From positions 282,907,930 to 282,971,929 of the forward strand of contig JARYHS010008074.1 of assembly GCA_031002005.1 (NCBI GenBank): 64,000 nt of DNA, read 5' to 3'. The position numbers and the translations under genes are program-made. Under the pieces are notes generated by a model. That model saw nothing but the letters and a program-made list of their open reading frames with translations. It made no database searches and had not been told where the DNA came from. This DNA comes from Vandiemenella viatica (lineage: Eukaryota > Arthropoda > Insecta > Orthoptera > Morabidae). Below are positions 54,740-64,000 of the stretch, piece after piece. The first letter of the stretch is position 1. Each line of letters begins with the position of its first letter.

Positions 54740-55170
54740 TAATTCAACTACCATTTCTTGTCGTGCCCCCACACAAAAGCTGCACCTTTCTTCTTGTGGT
54801 GCTGGTTTCTTGACTCTTTATGGATGTTACCTAGCTTCAATTTCTGTCTCACTTCTCATTTTAATGGTATATCCTTGTATCCGCACCACCATCTTTCCGT
54901 AGTCTATTATGGGCTTCCATTTCTTCAGCCAATCTTGTCCCATTATCTCATCATAGAGCGTACTGACTTCTGCAGGAACAATTTGCATTTTGTGTCGCAT
55001 TGCCAGTTCTCTGCCTTCCTTCAGAGTAACCATTATTGCACCATCCGTGAATAAAGGTTTCACAGTGATTCCCTTATCTGCACTCCACTCCTCATTTCGT
55101 TTTGCTGGGCTTCTCTTACACACTCCGGCCTGAGAAGAGATACCTGAGCTCCCATGTCCAGAAGTAACTA
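54740..55170 (-). pseudogene. Gypsy protease region
   Basis: The minus strand reads an LDMGAQVSLL-like step (about 55165-55135, the retroviral-type aspartic protease active site with DMG for DTG). After a shift it gives KPLFTDGAIMVTLKEGREL and YDEIMGQDWLKKWKPIIDYG (55070-54890), with IMGQDWL matching the C-terminal ILGxDWL flap region. The protease cuts the element polyprotein. Confidence 0.75.
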
Positions 55171-55730
55171 AACTGAACTATATTTAGTTTCTTCACACTC
55201 CGATTCAATGTAGTCATTCTGATTTTCACTAATGTAGTCACTCTTGTTCATCTCCTGTCTCTGAGCATTACCGGACTGCTTGGCTCCATTCTGCTCTAGT
55301 TTTCCGAATCTTCCACTCTCCTCCATGCTCCTCGCACCTGTTCCACCCATGGACATACATTACAATCCTGGGGGTGATGACCCTATCTCCGACATTTATT
55401 ATATTTGATCGCCCTATAGGTGCAGCATGGCCCCATATGGCTCGGCAGTGTACACCTTTCACAAGGTACAGGATTATTCAGATTAACATCTCCTTGGCAG
55501 TTGCCTTTATACTCCTCGTTGATGGGACCTAGCCTTCCTGGCCCTTTTCTCCACTGTTGTCCCTCCGTAATTGCTTCTTTACATTCCTCTTCTAACCCTC
55601 TGTGCTCCGTTTGTTTATCTGATCGGATGGCGAACTCCCACATGGTTACACCACTCCAGCATTGGCTTGCCTCATGTCTGCTATGCTTACAAAGCATCAT
55701 ATTTTTGCTGCGGTTCCAACTTCGCATATG
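55168..55730 (-). pseudogene. Gypsy gag, zinc-knuckle end
   Basis: The minus-strand frames read CERCTLPSHMGPC (about 55470) and, across a stop, YNKCRR-stop-GHHPQDC (about 55400-55360). This is a C-x2-C-x4-H-x4-C nucleic-acid-binding knuckle as found at the end of Gypsy gag. Upstream gag sequence up to about 56500 is too decayed to assign domains. Confidence 0.6.
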
Positions 55731-56802
55731 GCTGACGTTCTTCTACACTGGCATGCATTGTGGCCAGTCCTTCCACATAACTGATGATCTTCTACAGTCC
55801 GTCTACCCCTGGCATTCCAAGATTAACTTTTTCCTCCTCTATTTATTTTTGTATGCTGCCTGGGATCACTTCTCTGCTGCTGTTATTTTTCTTCGACCGA
55901 CATGATTACTGTTTCTTCTGCGAATGCAATCTCCATGATCTTCGTCAATGGCAAGTTGGTTGCTCACACTCTTAGCACTGCAATACTCTTCTTGTCGATT
56001 AAACCTTGGACAAACACAGTGCGGGAAAGATGGATTTACTTTGAGGCTCCTGTTAGCTCACTCCCTTTCAAATCTCTCTTTGTGGGTTCATGCCTGCTAG
56101 CCCATTCTGCCACTGATTCTGCACTTCGCTGCCGACTTGCAAACATGCTGATGGCATAGTGATCACCAGTGTGTTTTGGTCAGTAATTTTCTACTAATAT
56201 AGCTTGTACATCTATCCAATCCTTGACCTTCTCCCATAATAAAATACGCTGTCTTGCCTGGTCTACGATACGTGTCTTAACAAATTTCAAAAAATCTCAT
56301 GCGCTTCATCACTTATAATACTGAATGCTGTATCACAATTGTCGAGAAATTTGTCTAATGCTTCTTTCTCACCACAAAAGGAATTAGGGATTCATTTTAA
56401 AGCTTCTGCTAAGCTCAGTCACACCTTTTCTCCTTTTACTACACTCCTGGCTTCCGTGGTAGCCATGGCTTGCTACTCACTTTTCCGATGAATCATTTCT
56501 GTTGATGGCATAGCGCTGACGAATTCTCCTTGCTGCTACCATCCGTGCTGTGTGCTGTGCTGAGCTGAATCTGCTCGCCAATACTGCTTACTGTTGTGTT
56601 GACTGCTTTGGCGATTTCTGTAACACTGTATTTATGGGAGGCACTATCTGCCTTATAATTTTTATTATTATTATTATTATTATTCTCCTTACTTCAATCT
56701 CATTAGCCACAAGCTCTCTGGAGTATTATGTTTACCCTCACACCTAATACTTTCTTGTGTTGGCCGATGCCACATTTATCACCAAATTAATTTCTACTGT
56801 GA

Positions 56803-57522
56803 TGGACTGGTCATTCTTTTTTTCCCCCCGCTCTGCCACCTCCCAAGAAGAACTTTAATATGTGGGTACAACTCTATGTCATGTGAGTGATAGGACACAT
56901 GAATAACACTCAATTTGGGTATATGCAATGTACACAATTATTTACAATAACACATAACAACCCTTTACCAATTCATTGCTTTCCTTAATACCCTTGTTAC
57001 AACCAGGACAGTTACCCTTGCGACTAATGTCAGAGTTTGCATTCCCATGCACATCTATAAGTTTCAACCATCCACATTTTAACTTTACAATGAGGATCAT
57101 TCCCACCTGCTTTACGTATGTTGCTGGTGGCTTCTATCTGTGTAGACTGCTCCCATCCTCTGCTGCCTCCACAAACAGCTCACCTCAAAGACTTCCAGTT
57201 GTAATCTTCTAGACAGACCAGATAGATCCTCTTCACTCTGTGTATTCTGTTTTTTTTTTATTCCTTCCCTCACTACATGGTGGGGAGACTTTCTATCCAA
57301 CTACGAGGTTCGTTGATTCGGTCATCCCTAGTCGAATGACGTGCTCTGCCCATTACTGCTTAATCTGATGACTCACTCGGCTGGTCATCGCCTTCTGTTT
57401 CACCACATTTCTTTGGTTGCAATTGTTTACTTTGATTATCGCAACTGATATAGCTACTGGTAACATTGTGTGAAATTATATGTATATTCCTGTAATTCAC
57501 TAAAAAAGCCCATGGACCACCA
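56803..57522 (-). repeat. Gypsy 5' LTR
   Basis: This is the partner of the LTR at 46946-47661. It ends at CCACCA followed by GAGG. No clear tRNA primer-binding site could be named next to its inner edge. Confidence 0.9.
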
Positions 57523-57526
57523 GAGG

Positions 57527-58010
57527 AAAAATTTGAGTTATCTCTTTTCATTAATACACTATATTCTTGCTCAAGTGGTAGAAGGTAAAGGTTATTTGTT
57601 TAAAGATTTCACAGATCAGGAACTTGTAGTGATAGTGGAAGGAGCAGGAAATAGTTTGGGCAGGGATGATAGTTATATTATCAGAGATGACCTGGAGAAA
57701 ATAGCAAAAGCAAGGTGCTACACTTGGGTCAGTTTGATGTCAGTCATGAGACGCTATAATCGGCCACATATGAACTCTGCTGTGAGGCGAGTGAATCTGG
57801 AATGGCTTCTTATCTGTGATGTTGGCTGTGGCATAGGCTTGGTACCAGTAGATGCTATTGATAGGTGGGGTTATGCTAGGCATGGCCTTCACCTCAGTAG
57901 TGGATGGAAGGGAGTTCTTTCAGATCTGATTGCAGGATGTTTAATTGGGCCACAAATTCTCATGAAAAGATTCCTATTGTTAATGGTGTTAGGGCAGCTC
58001 CTTTTTTAGA
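57527..58010 (+). pseudogene. LINE-B ORF1 (SGNH-hydrolase-like end)
   Basis: The open frame 57470-58009 enters from the LTR. From about 57530 it reads LVVIVEGAGNSLGRDDSYII (about 57630-57690), then AKARCYTWVSLMSVMRRYNR and RWGYARHGLHLSSGWKGVLS (about 57860-57920). The GAGN-type start and the RHGLHLS block, with its catalytic-like histidine, recall the SGNH-hydrolase-like domain at the end of ORF1 of some CR1/Jockey-group LINEs. The N-terminus is cut by the Gypsy insertion. Confidence 0.65.
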
Positions 58011-58079
58011 TTAGGGTCAAGCATTAGGCAGAGAGTTTTAACAGAAATCAGTTTAAAAAATAATGAGTTTTCAGATACC

Positions 58080-58990
58080 AAATTAAAAAATGTGTAAGGA
58101 TTAATTTATTATATCAGAATACCAGAGGGTTATCAAACAAAGTGCATGAATTACTAGTTCACATAAATGAATTAAATTCTATCAATAGAATTGATGTTTT
58201 ATGCTTGTCTGAATACTACAGGAATAGATATGTCAAATGAAACTGACTTAAATTTAGCTTGTCATTACTTTAGAACAAACCTAGAGAAAGGAGGAGTTGT
58301 CACTTACATTAGAAATGGTTATAGTTTTGATGATATAAGTATTAGCAAGTATTGTCTTCATCAACATTTTGAAGCCTGTGCTACATGGCTAAATTTAAAT
58401 AATGAAATTTTTATAATAGTAACTGTATACAGAGAATCCTTGGGAGACATATCTATTTTTCTGAAGCAATTTGAACTCTTTTTAACATTTTTAAGCAGAA
58501 AAGAATTAACATAGTCGTATGTGGTGATGTTAATGTGGTTTTTTTTTAAATAACTTACCCTGTAAAGTCATGTTGAATCATTAGTCATTTTATTCAATTT
58601 AACTCCGGTAGTTAATTTTACAATAATAGTCACTCAGCTATAGACAATGTTTTCCTAGATAACTCAAAAGTCAGCTATGCAATCACTATCAATGGACTTT
58701 TGGATCATGATTCCCAGTTATTAACTATCAACATTTCAATAGGAACTAGCTCTAAGAGTAATGTTTTTAAACTTCAGCATGTAATAAATTATGAGTCAGT
58801 TACTTGTTTTAGAGAGTGCCTCAACACCACAAACTGAGAACCTGTTTACAGTGCACAAGGTATGAAATAAAAATACAACATTTTTAGTAGCATGATATTA
58901 AATTACTTTGAAGGTGGCTTCCAACTGAAACAGTGTTGTGCTTCTCAAAAAGAACAAAAACCATGGATAACTATGGGCATTAGAACATCA
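58080..58990 (+). pseudogene. LINE-B endonuclease domain (EEP)
   Basis: With shifts, the reading gives VLCLSEY (about 58200), RTNLEKGGVVTYIRNGYSFD (58273-58330), NNEIFIIVTVYRESLGDISI (58400-58460), a VVCGDVNV block (about 58515) and LLDHDSQLLTINIS (about 58700-58740). These are the ordered EEP endonuclease blocks with the D-x-N and S/D-H steps. Several frameshifts are present. Confidence 0.75.
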
Positions 58991-59019
58991 TGCCTTTGTA
59001 AAAGGAAGTTATATGTATA

Positions 59020-59854
59020 TTGCCCCTAGGAACAGTCACATATCTAACATTAACACCTTACAAACAGTACTGCAAAATACTGAAAAAGGTTATTAAAGAA
59101 TCTAAAAGTATGCGCTACAGACAAAAAATTCATGATTCTGAAAATAAAATTAAAACAATTTGGGACATTGTAAAAAAGGAAATAGGAAAAAATAATCAAA
59201 CAAGTAATGACATTTTTATCAAAGAAAATTCAGTAGAATCCAATTTTCCAATTGCTGATATATTTAATAAACATGTTTTATCTGTTGCTGATAAATTGTC
59301 TGCCAATAACTCAGTGACACACAGTATGGATTTTGTCAAAACAGGCTTCCAAGAAAAATTTAACACTATGTCTGTAAATTTAGCTACTCCAGAAGAAATA
59401 ACATAAATTATCAGGTCTCTTAAGAGCAAATCCTCAAGTGTTTATGATGGGATTTCCAGCAGATTTATTAAACTGTGCTCCACAGAATTAAGTAATATAC
59501 TAAGTTATCTGTATAATATATCTTTATTTAAGGGTACTTTTCCAGAAAGGATTAAGTATGCTGTAGTTAAACCACTCTATAAGGTGTATCGAATTACCAT
59601 CCTATTTCATTACTAACAGCCTTTTACAAAGTTTTTGAGAAAGCAATGTACAGTAGTGTCTCTGAACATGTTAAAAATAATAATATTCTAACTAAATCAC
59701 AATTTGGTTTTCAAAAGGGTCATTCAACAGAACAAGCTCTATTTGCATTCACTGACAATATTTTTAAAAAAATAAATAATAAAATAATGTCTGTGATTTT
59801 TTTTTTTTTTTTGGTACTTATCTATATCATAAAATTCTGATACAGAAATTAAAG
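59020..59854 (+). pseudogene. LINE-B linker and RT, left of Tc1
   Basis: The linker frame (59020-59406) ends VNLATPEEIT. RT fingers follow: LTKSQFGFQKGHSTEQALFA (59688-59750) and NKIMSVI. A T-rich slippage tract (about 59797-59815) stands where the FLDLSKAFD A-box should be, suggesting a small deletion. KILIQKLK follows, and the frame is cut at AAAG|TA by Tc1. Confidence 0.75.
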
Positions 59855-59856
59855 TA

Positions 59857-61271
59857 CACTCCTGGAAATTGAAATAAGAACACATTGACGCCGGTGTGTA
59901 AGACCCACCATACCTGCTCCGGACACTACGAGAGGGCTGTACAAGCAATGATCAAACGCACGGCACAGCGGACACACCAGGAACAGCAGTGTTGGCCGTC
60001 GAAGGGCGCTAGCTGCGCAGCGGTTGGGCACTGCCGCAGTCAGTGTCAGCCAGTTTGCCGTGGCATACGGAGCTCCATCTCAGTCTTAAACACTGGTAGC
60101 ATGCCGCGACAGCATGTAAATGAACCATATGTGCAGTTGATGGACTTTGAGCGAGGGCGTATAGTGGGCATACGGGAGGCCGGGTGGACGTACCGCCGAA
60201 TTGCTCAACATGTGGGGCGCGAGGTCTCCACAGTACATCAATGTTGTCGCCAGTGGTAGGCGGAAGGAGCACGTGCCCGTTGACCTGGGTCCAGACAGCA
60301 GCGACGCACAGACGCATGCCAAGACCGTCGCATCCTACGCAGTGCCGTAGGGGACCGCACCGCCACTTCCTGGCAAATTAGGGACACTGTTGCTCCTGGG
60401 GTATCAGAGAGGACCATTCGCAACCATCTCCATGAAGCTGGGCTACGGTCCCGCGCACCGTTAGGTCGTCTTCCGCTCACATCGTGCAGCCCGCCTCCAG
60501 TGTTGTCGCGATAGGCGTGTATGGAGGGACGAATGGAGACGTGTCGTCTTCAGTGATGAGAGTCGCTTCTGCCTTGGTGCCAATGATGGTCGTATGCATC
60601 TTTGGCGCCGTGCAGGTGAGCGCCACAATCAGGACTGCATATGACCAAGGCACACAGGGCCAACACCCGGCATCATGGTGTGGGGAGCGATCTCCTACAC
60701 TGGCCGTACACCTCTGGTGATCATCGAGGGGACACTGAACAGTGCACGGTACATTCAAACCGTCATCGAACCCATCGTTCTACCATTCCTAGACCTGGCA
60801 AGGGAACATGCTGTTCCAACAGGACAATGCACATCCACATGTATCCCGTGCCACCCAACGTGCTCTAGAAGGTGTAAGTCAACTACCCTGGCCAGCGAGA
60901 TCTCCGGATCTGTCCCCCATTGAGTATGTTTGGGACTGGACGAAACGTCGTCTCACGCGGTCTGCACGTCCAACACGAACGCTGGTCCAGCTGAGGCGCC
61001 AGGTGGAAATAGCTTGGCATGCCGTTCCACAGGACTACATCCAGCACCTCTACGATCGTCTCCATGGGAGAATTGCAGCCTGCATTGCTGCGAAAGGAGG
61101 ATATACACGGTACTAGTGCCGTCATTGTGCATGCTCTGTTGCCTGTGTCTATGTGCCTGTGGTTCTGTCTGTGTGATCATGTGTTGTATCTGACCCCAGG
61201 AATGTGTAAATAAAGTTTCCCATTCCTGGGACAATGAATTCACAGTGTTCTTATTTCAATTTCCAGGAGTG
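59857..61271 (+). mobile_element. Tc1-like element, complete, TA-flanked
   Basis: The termini CACTCCTGGAAATTGAAATA are perfect inverted repeats of ~27 bases, flanked by TA (59855-59856 and 61272-61273). The transposase region (from ATG 60103) reads FERGRIVGIREAGWTYRRIA and QHVGREVSTVHQC (HTH), then a stop at 60259 and frameshifts. MVWGAISYTGRTPLVIIEG (60675) and LFQQDNAHPHVSRATQRAL with PWPARSPDLSPIEYVWDWTK (60808-60945) give the D and E catalytic blocks of the DD34E type. The element is clearly more GC-rich than its surroundings. It splits LINE-B at one TA. Confidence 0.95.
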
Positions 61272-61273
61272 TA

Positions 61274-62520
61274 TTATGGTATAGATGGTACTCTTAATAA
61301 ATGGCTTAGTTCTTATCTTTTGAATAGAAAACAGAAACTGTCAATGGAGAATTTTAAGGCTGACTTAAGTGGTCCACTGTTTTCTAAGTGGGAATTCATC
61401 AGATGTGGAGTGCCTCAGGGTTTTATATTTGGGCCACTATTATTTTTGATATATATAAATGAACTACCCTGTGTTGCATCTAAAAACTCAAAATTTGTCC
61501 AAGTTGCAGATGACACAAACATAGGAATTAAAAATGCTCCAGATTTATCTACAGAATATATTTCAAATTATGTCTTTGAACTTATTAATAAATGGTTTAC
61601 AGCTAATGGATTATCTTTAAACTTTGAGAAAACTCAATAAATGCAATTCAGTACATCACACAGGTTAACATCAGATATAGACATAAAATTTTCAGGCCAG
61701 TTGATTCAAGAGGTGAAGTGGGGGAAATTTCTAGGTTCGTATATTGATCATAATTTAAATTGGAAGGTACATGTTTCCGACTTACTAAAGCGATTGGGTG
61801 CAGCCACATTTGCAATTCATACAATTTCAGCTATAGGTGATCTCCGTATGGGGCAGCTAGTTTATTTTGCTTATTTACACTCCTTAATGTCATATGGAAT
61901 AATATTCTGGGGCACTTCTACACACAAGGACAAAGTGTTCAGAACCCAATAGCGAGTAATAAGAATTATTTGTGGGGTTAGCAATAGAACATCATGTAGA
62001 GAACTGTTCAAGAAGTTAGGGATTTTAACATTGGCGGCTGAGTATATATACACATTAATGTCCTTTGTAGTCACAAATTATACTTTAATTGAAACAAATA
62101 GTAAAATACACAACTATGGCACTAGAAGTAGAAATAATCTTCACAAGGATTACAAATCACTGTCATTTTTTTAAAAGGGGGTCTGATATTCAGGGATACA
62201 TATCTTCAATAAGCTCCCAACACACATTAAATGTCTGGCAGATGATAAGAATAAATTCAGGAAAAAATTGAAAGAATTTTTGATTGACAACTCCTACTCT
62301 GTCGAAGAATTTTTTCTAAGGTATCTACAAAATAAACTGTCAGTAGTTTGTGTAAATGTAGTTGACATAACTAATGTATCATGTATGATATGACTGTACA
62401 GCTTCTGGTGTATGTATTATTTTGTTATGCAATTGTTTTTCTGTAAATTGACAACTTTCCACATCCCACAGAGCCAGTCTCTTATACTGGTATCAATGGA
62501 AAATGAATTTATTGTATTGT
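61274..62520 (+). pseudogene. LINE-B RT, right of Tc1, and 3' end
   Basis: The reading resumes YYGIDGTLNKWLSSYLLNRK, then FIRCGVPQGFIFGPLLFLIY (61390-61450), VQVADDTNIG (catalytic box with VADD, about 61500) and WFTANGLSLNFEKTQ. After a stop comes FLGSYIDHNLNWKVHVSDLL and LVYFAYLHSLMSYGIIFWG. The C-terminus near 62215-62290 resembles the fragment at 41975-42240. The 3' end has GAATTTATTGTATTGTAT near 62505. Stops and shifts show that it is inactive. Confidence 0.85.
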
Positions 62521-62984
62521 ATACACATCTATACATTTTTTACAACTCTTACACTAGTCACCAGAAATATTCATCTATTTACAAATCAAATTATTTTCTT
62601 ACAAGTTCGCTTTCTTAATTCCTATTTTAGTAAATGATCATCTAATTACATCATCTTAAGCCTAAGGTATAAAGTCATTCATTCACTATGAGCTATACAC
62701 GTTCTGTCAGTTTGTCGACAACCATTTGTTTACATTCCACAATAGCTGCGAATCAGCTGTTGCCAAAGGTTAGCCAACCTCAACATCACATAAACCCAAA
62801 AGTCACTTGACAGAACTTTTCAAGTTGTTTTATACACCTGAAACATTTACTTTAGCCTTTCTATACCAGTACATTTAATGTTTTAGCTTGAGTAGACAAA
62901 CTAGTTATTTATATATGTTTCTCAGTCTTAAATTTTAGTGACCCATCCCCAAAACATGCATTACAGAAACCAGTTAACAAAAGT
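62521..62984. other. Unassigned stretch
   Basis: No coding or repeat signal was recognised between LINE-B and the last mariner. Confidence 0.4.
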
Positions 62985-64000
62985 AATGTTTCATTTTTGA
63001 TGATGGCAAGTTTAAGTGAACAACGTGCAGCAGTGAAATCTTTTTTTCTACTCAGTAAAAATGCTGCTGAAACTGTTTTATTGTTGAAAACAGCTTCCAA
63101 AGATGACACTATGGGAAAAACTCAAGTGTAGGAGTGGTTTGCTCAGTTTAAAAATGGCAAAATGTCGATTGATGACAAACCTCGTTCTGGGTGTTCATCA
63201 ATTGCCCAAATTGATGAAAATGTTGAAAAAATTTGAGAGCTTGTGTTCTCTGACCATTGAAAGACAATTGATCAACTGTCACAGATTAGTAGGTTATCTG
63301 GAGCTTGGTTCAGTGAATTTTAACTGAAGATTTGGAAATGAAAAGGGTTGCTGCCAAGTTTGTTCGTCGGGCTCTGACTGACAATAAAAAGAACATCGAA
63401 TTGAAACATGTCGTGCTTTGAAATAACAGCATGAAATTGATCCAGATTTCTGTCAAAGGTCATTATTGGTGATGAGTCATGGTGCTATGGCTATGACCCA
63501 TAAACAAAGCAACAGTCAACGCAATGAAAGACAACATTGTCACCCCACCCAAAAAAATGTTTTCAAATCAAACATCAAAACAATGCTCATTTGATTTTTT
63601 GATGCGAATGGCATAGTTCATTCAGAGTTTGTTCCCCCACATCAGACCATCAATCAAACCTTTTATTTGGAAGTTTTAAGAAAATTACACAATAGGTCCT
63701 CAAAATAGACCCAATTTATGGCAGATAGGAGACTGGTTCTTCCACCACAACAATGAACCTGCACACACAGCTGTCTCTGTTATGCAGTTTTTGGCTAAAA
63801 ATGGCATGGTTGTGCTGCCCGACACACCTTACTCACCTGACCTGGCTCCGTGCGACTTTTTCTTTTTTCCACACATGAAATGGGGCATGAAAGGACAGCG
63901 ATTTGACAACACTGTAGAGGTCAAGAAAAAAAATGAAGAAGGAGCTGTTGGCCATTTCTAAAGATGACTATCAAAAAAGTTTTGAACAGTGGAAGCACTG
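62985..64000 (+). mobile_element. Mariner, same family as 25484, runs off window
   Basis: From about 62985 the sequence follows the copy at 25660 closely: GCAAGTTTAAGTGAACAACG, MSIDDKPRSGCSS-like and DFFFFPHMKWGMKGQR-like readings, ending GAACAGTGGAAGCACTG at the window edge. It has stops and frameshifts different from the first copy and lacks the 84-base duplication. The first ~180 bases with the left TIR are missing, so it is 5'-truncated. The 3' end lies outside the window. Confidence 0.9.

Larger units (their letters stand above)
46946..57522 (-). mobile_element. Gypsy LTR retrotransposon with nested insertions
   Basis: Two LTRs (46946-47661 and 56803-57522) share the start TGGACTGGT and end ACCA/CCA, and the whole is flanked by GAGG (46942-46945 and 57523-57526), a 4-bp target duplication. 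Between them, on the minus strand, lie gag knuckle, protease, RT, RNase H and integrase, in that order. A 2.4-kb solo LTR (49803-52247) splits RT from RNase H, and a mariner (53322-54739) lies between protease and RT. The coding parts have many stops. Without the guests the element would be about 6.7 kb, a normal Gypsy length. Confidence 0.92.

Noticed and set aside
55420..55905. A 161-codon plus-strand frame.
   Set aside because: It is antisense to Gypsy gag, where the minus strand carries the zinc knuckle.
57470..57530. Taking the ORF starting at 57470 as the true N-terminus of LINE-B ORF1.
   Set aside because: The first ~18 codons are inside the Gypsy LTR; the LINE sequence starts after the GAGG duplication at 57527.
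40905..64000. A fourth exon of the methyltransferase.
   Set aside because: No plus-strand segment with the expected continuation after SFSCK or with the conserved cysteine blocks was found by eye.
1..64000. A CRISPR array or bacterial operon.
   Set aside because: The only regular direct repeats are the satellite and the minisatellite, with no spacers of constant length, and the genes are spliced and transposon-rich.

Overview
The window is a eukaryotic, animal-type stretch. It holds part of one host gene, split by very large introns, and almost everything else is layered transposable-element (TE) remains. The TE mix suggests an arthropod: many mariner and Tc1 elements, piggyBac, PIF/Harbinger, several hAT types, Jockey, RTE and CR1/Jockey-like LINEs, Penelope-like pieces, tRNA-derived SINEs, Gypsy and Copia. 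The intron sizes point to a large-genome insect, for example a polyneopteran such as a grasshopper. That placement is an inference and no species is claimed. There is no bacterial gene organisation, CRISPR array or rRNA.

Host gene. Three plus-strand exons (19058-19281, 23934-24098, 40639-40904) join in frame with matching intron phases. They encode the N-terminal ~202 residues of a homocysteine S-methyltransferase-type enzyme. Intron 1 is 4.65 kb, intron 2 is 16.5 kb, and intron 3 runs at least 23 kb to the window end. The C-terminal exons, which should carry the zinc-binding cysteines, were not found here.

Upstream, 1-19000: an RTE-like LINE and piggyBac remnants; a ~168-bp satellite with alternating A/B monomers; a SINE with a perfect 13-bp target-site duplication (TSD); repeated copies of one LINE family (here 'LINE-A'); a fold-back repeat; a PIF/Harbinger element nested in LINE-A that itself carries a LINE-A tail; a Copia 3' end; and a 789-bp solo LTR.

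Introns 1 and 2, 19282-40638: LINE-A pieces; a palindromic mariner; an RTE-like LINE with a nested mariner; a fold-back MITE; and a 9.3-kb hAT element with a 7/8-matching 8-bp TSD. That hAT has been invaded by a Penelope-like element (itself split by a Jockey LINE) and by a CR1/Jockey-like LINE.

Intron 3, 40905-64000: a ZBED-type hAT with an inserted palindrome. Next is a Gypsy element (46946-57522, TSD GAGG) interrupted by a 2.4-kb solo LTR (TSD CGCT) and by a mariner that carries a SINE fragment. A CR1/Jockey-like LINE ('LINE-B') follows, interrupted by a Tc1 element with clean TIRs. A 5'-truncated mariner runs off the window end.

The most interesting structures are a two-part stem-loop conserved at the 3' end of LINE-A copies, with a compensatory change, and several hammerhead-ribozyme-like cores in Penelope-like terminal repeats. 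The inverted-repeat arrangement of those terminal repeats is also notable. All are readings by eye and none has been folded or searched by computer.
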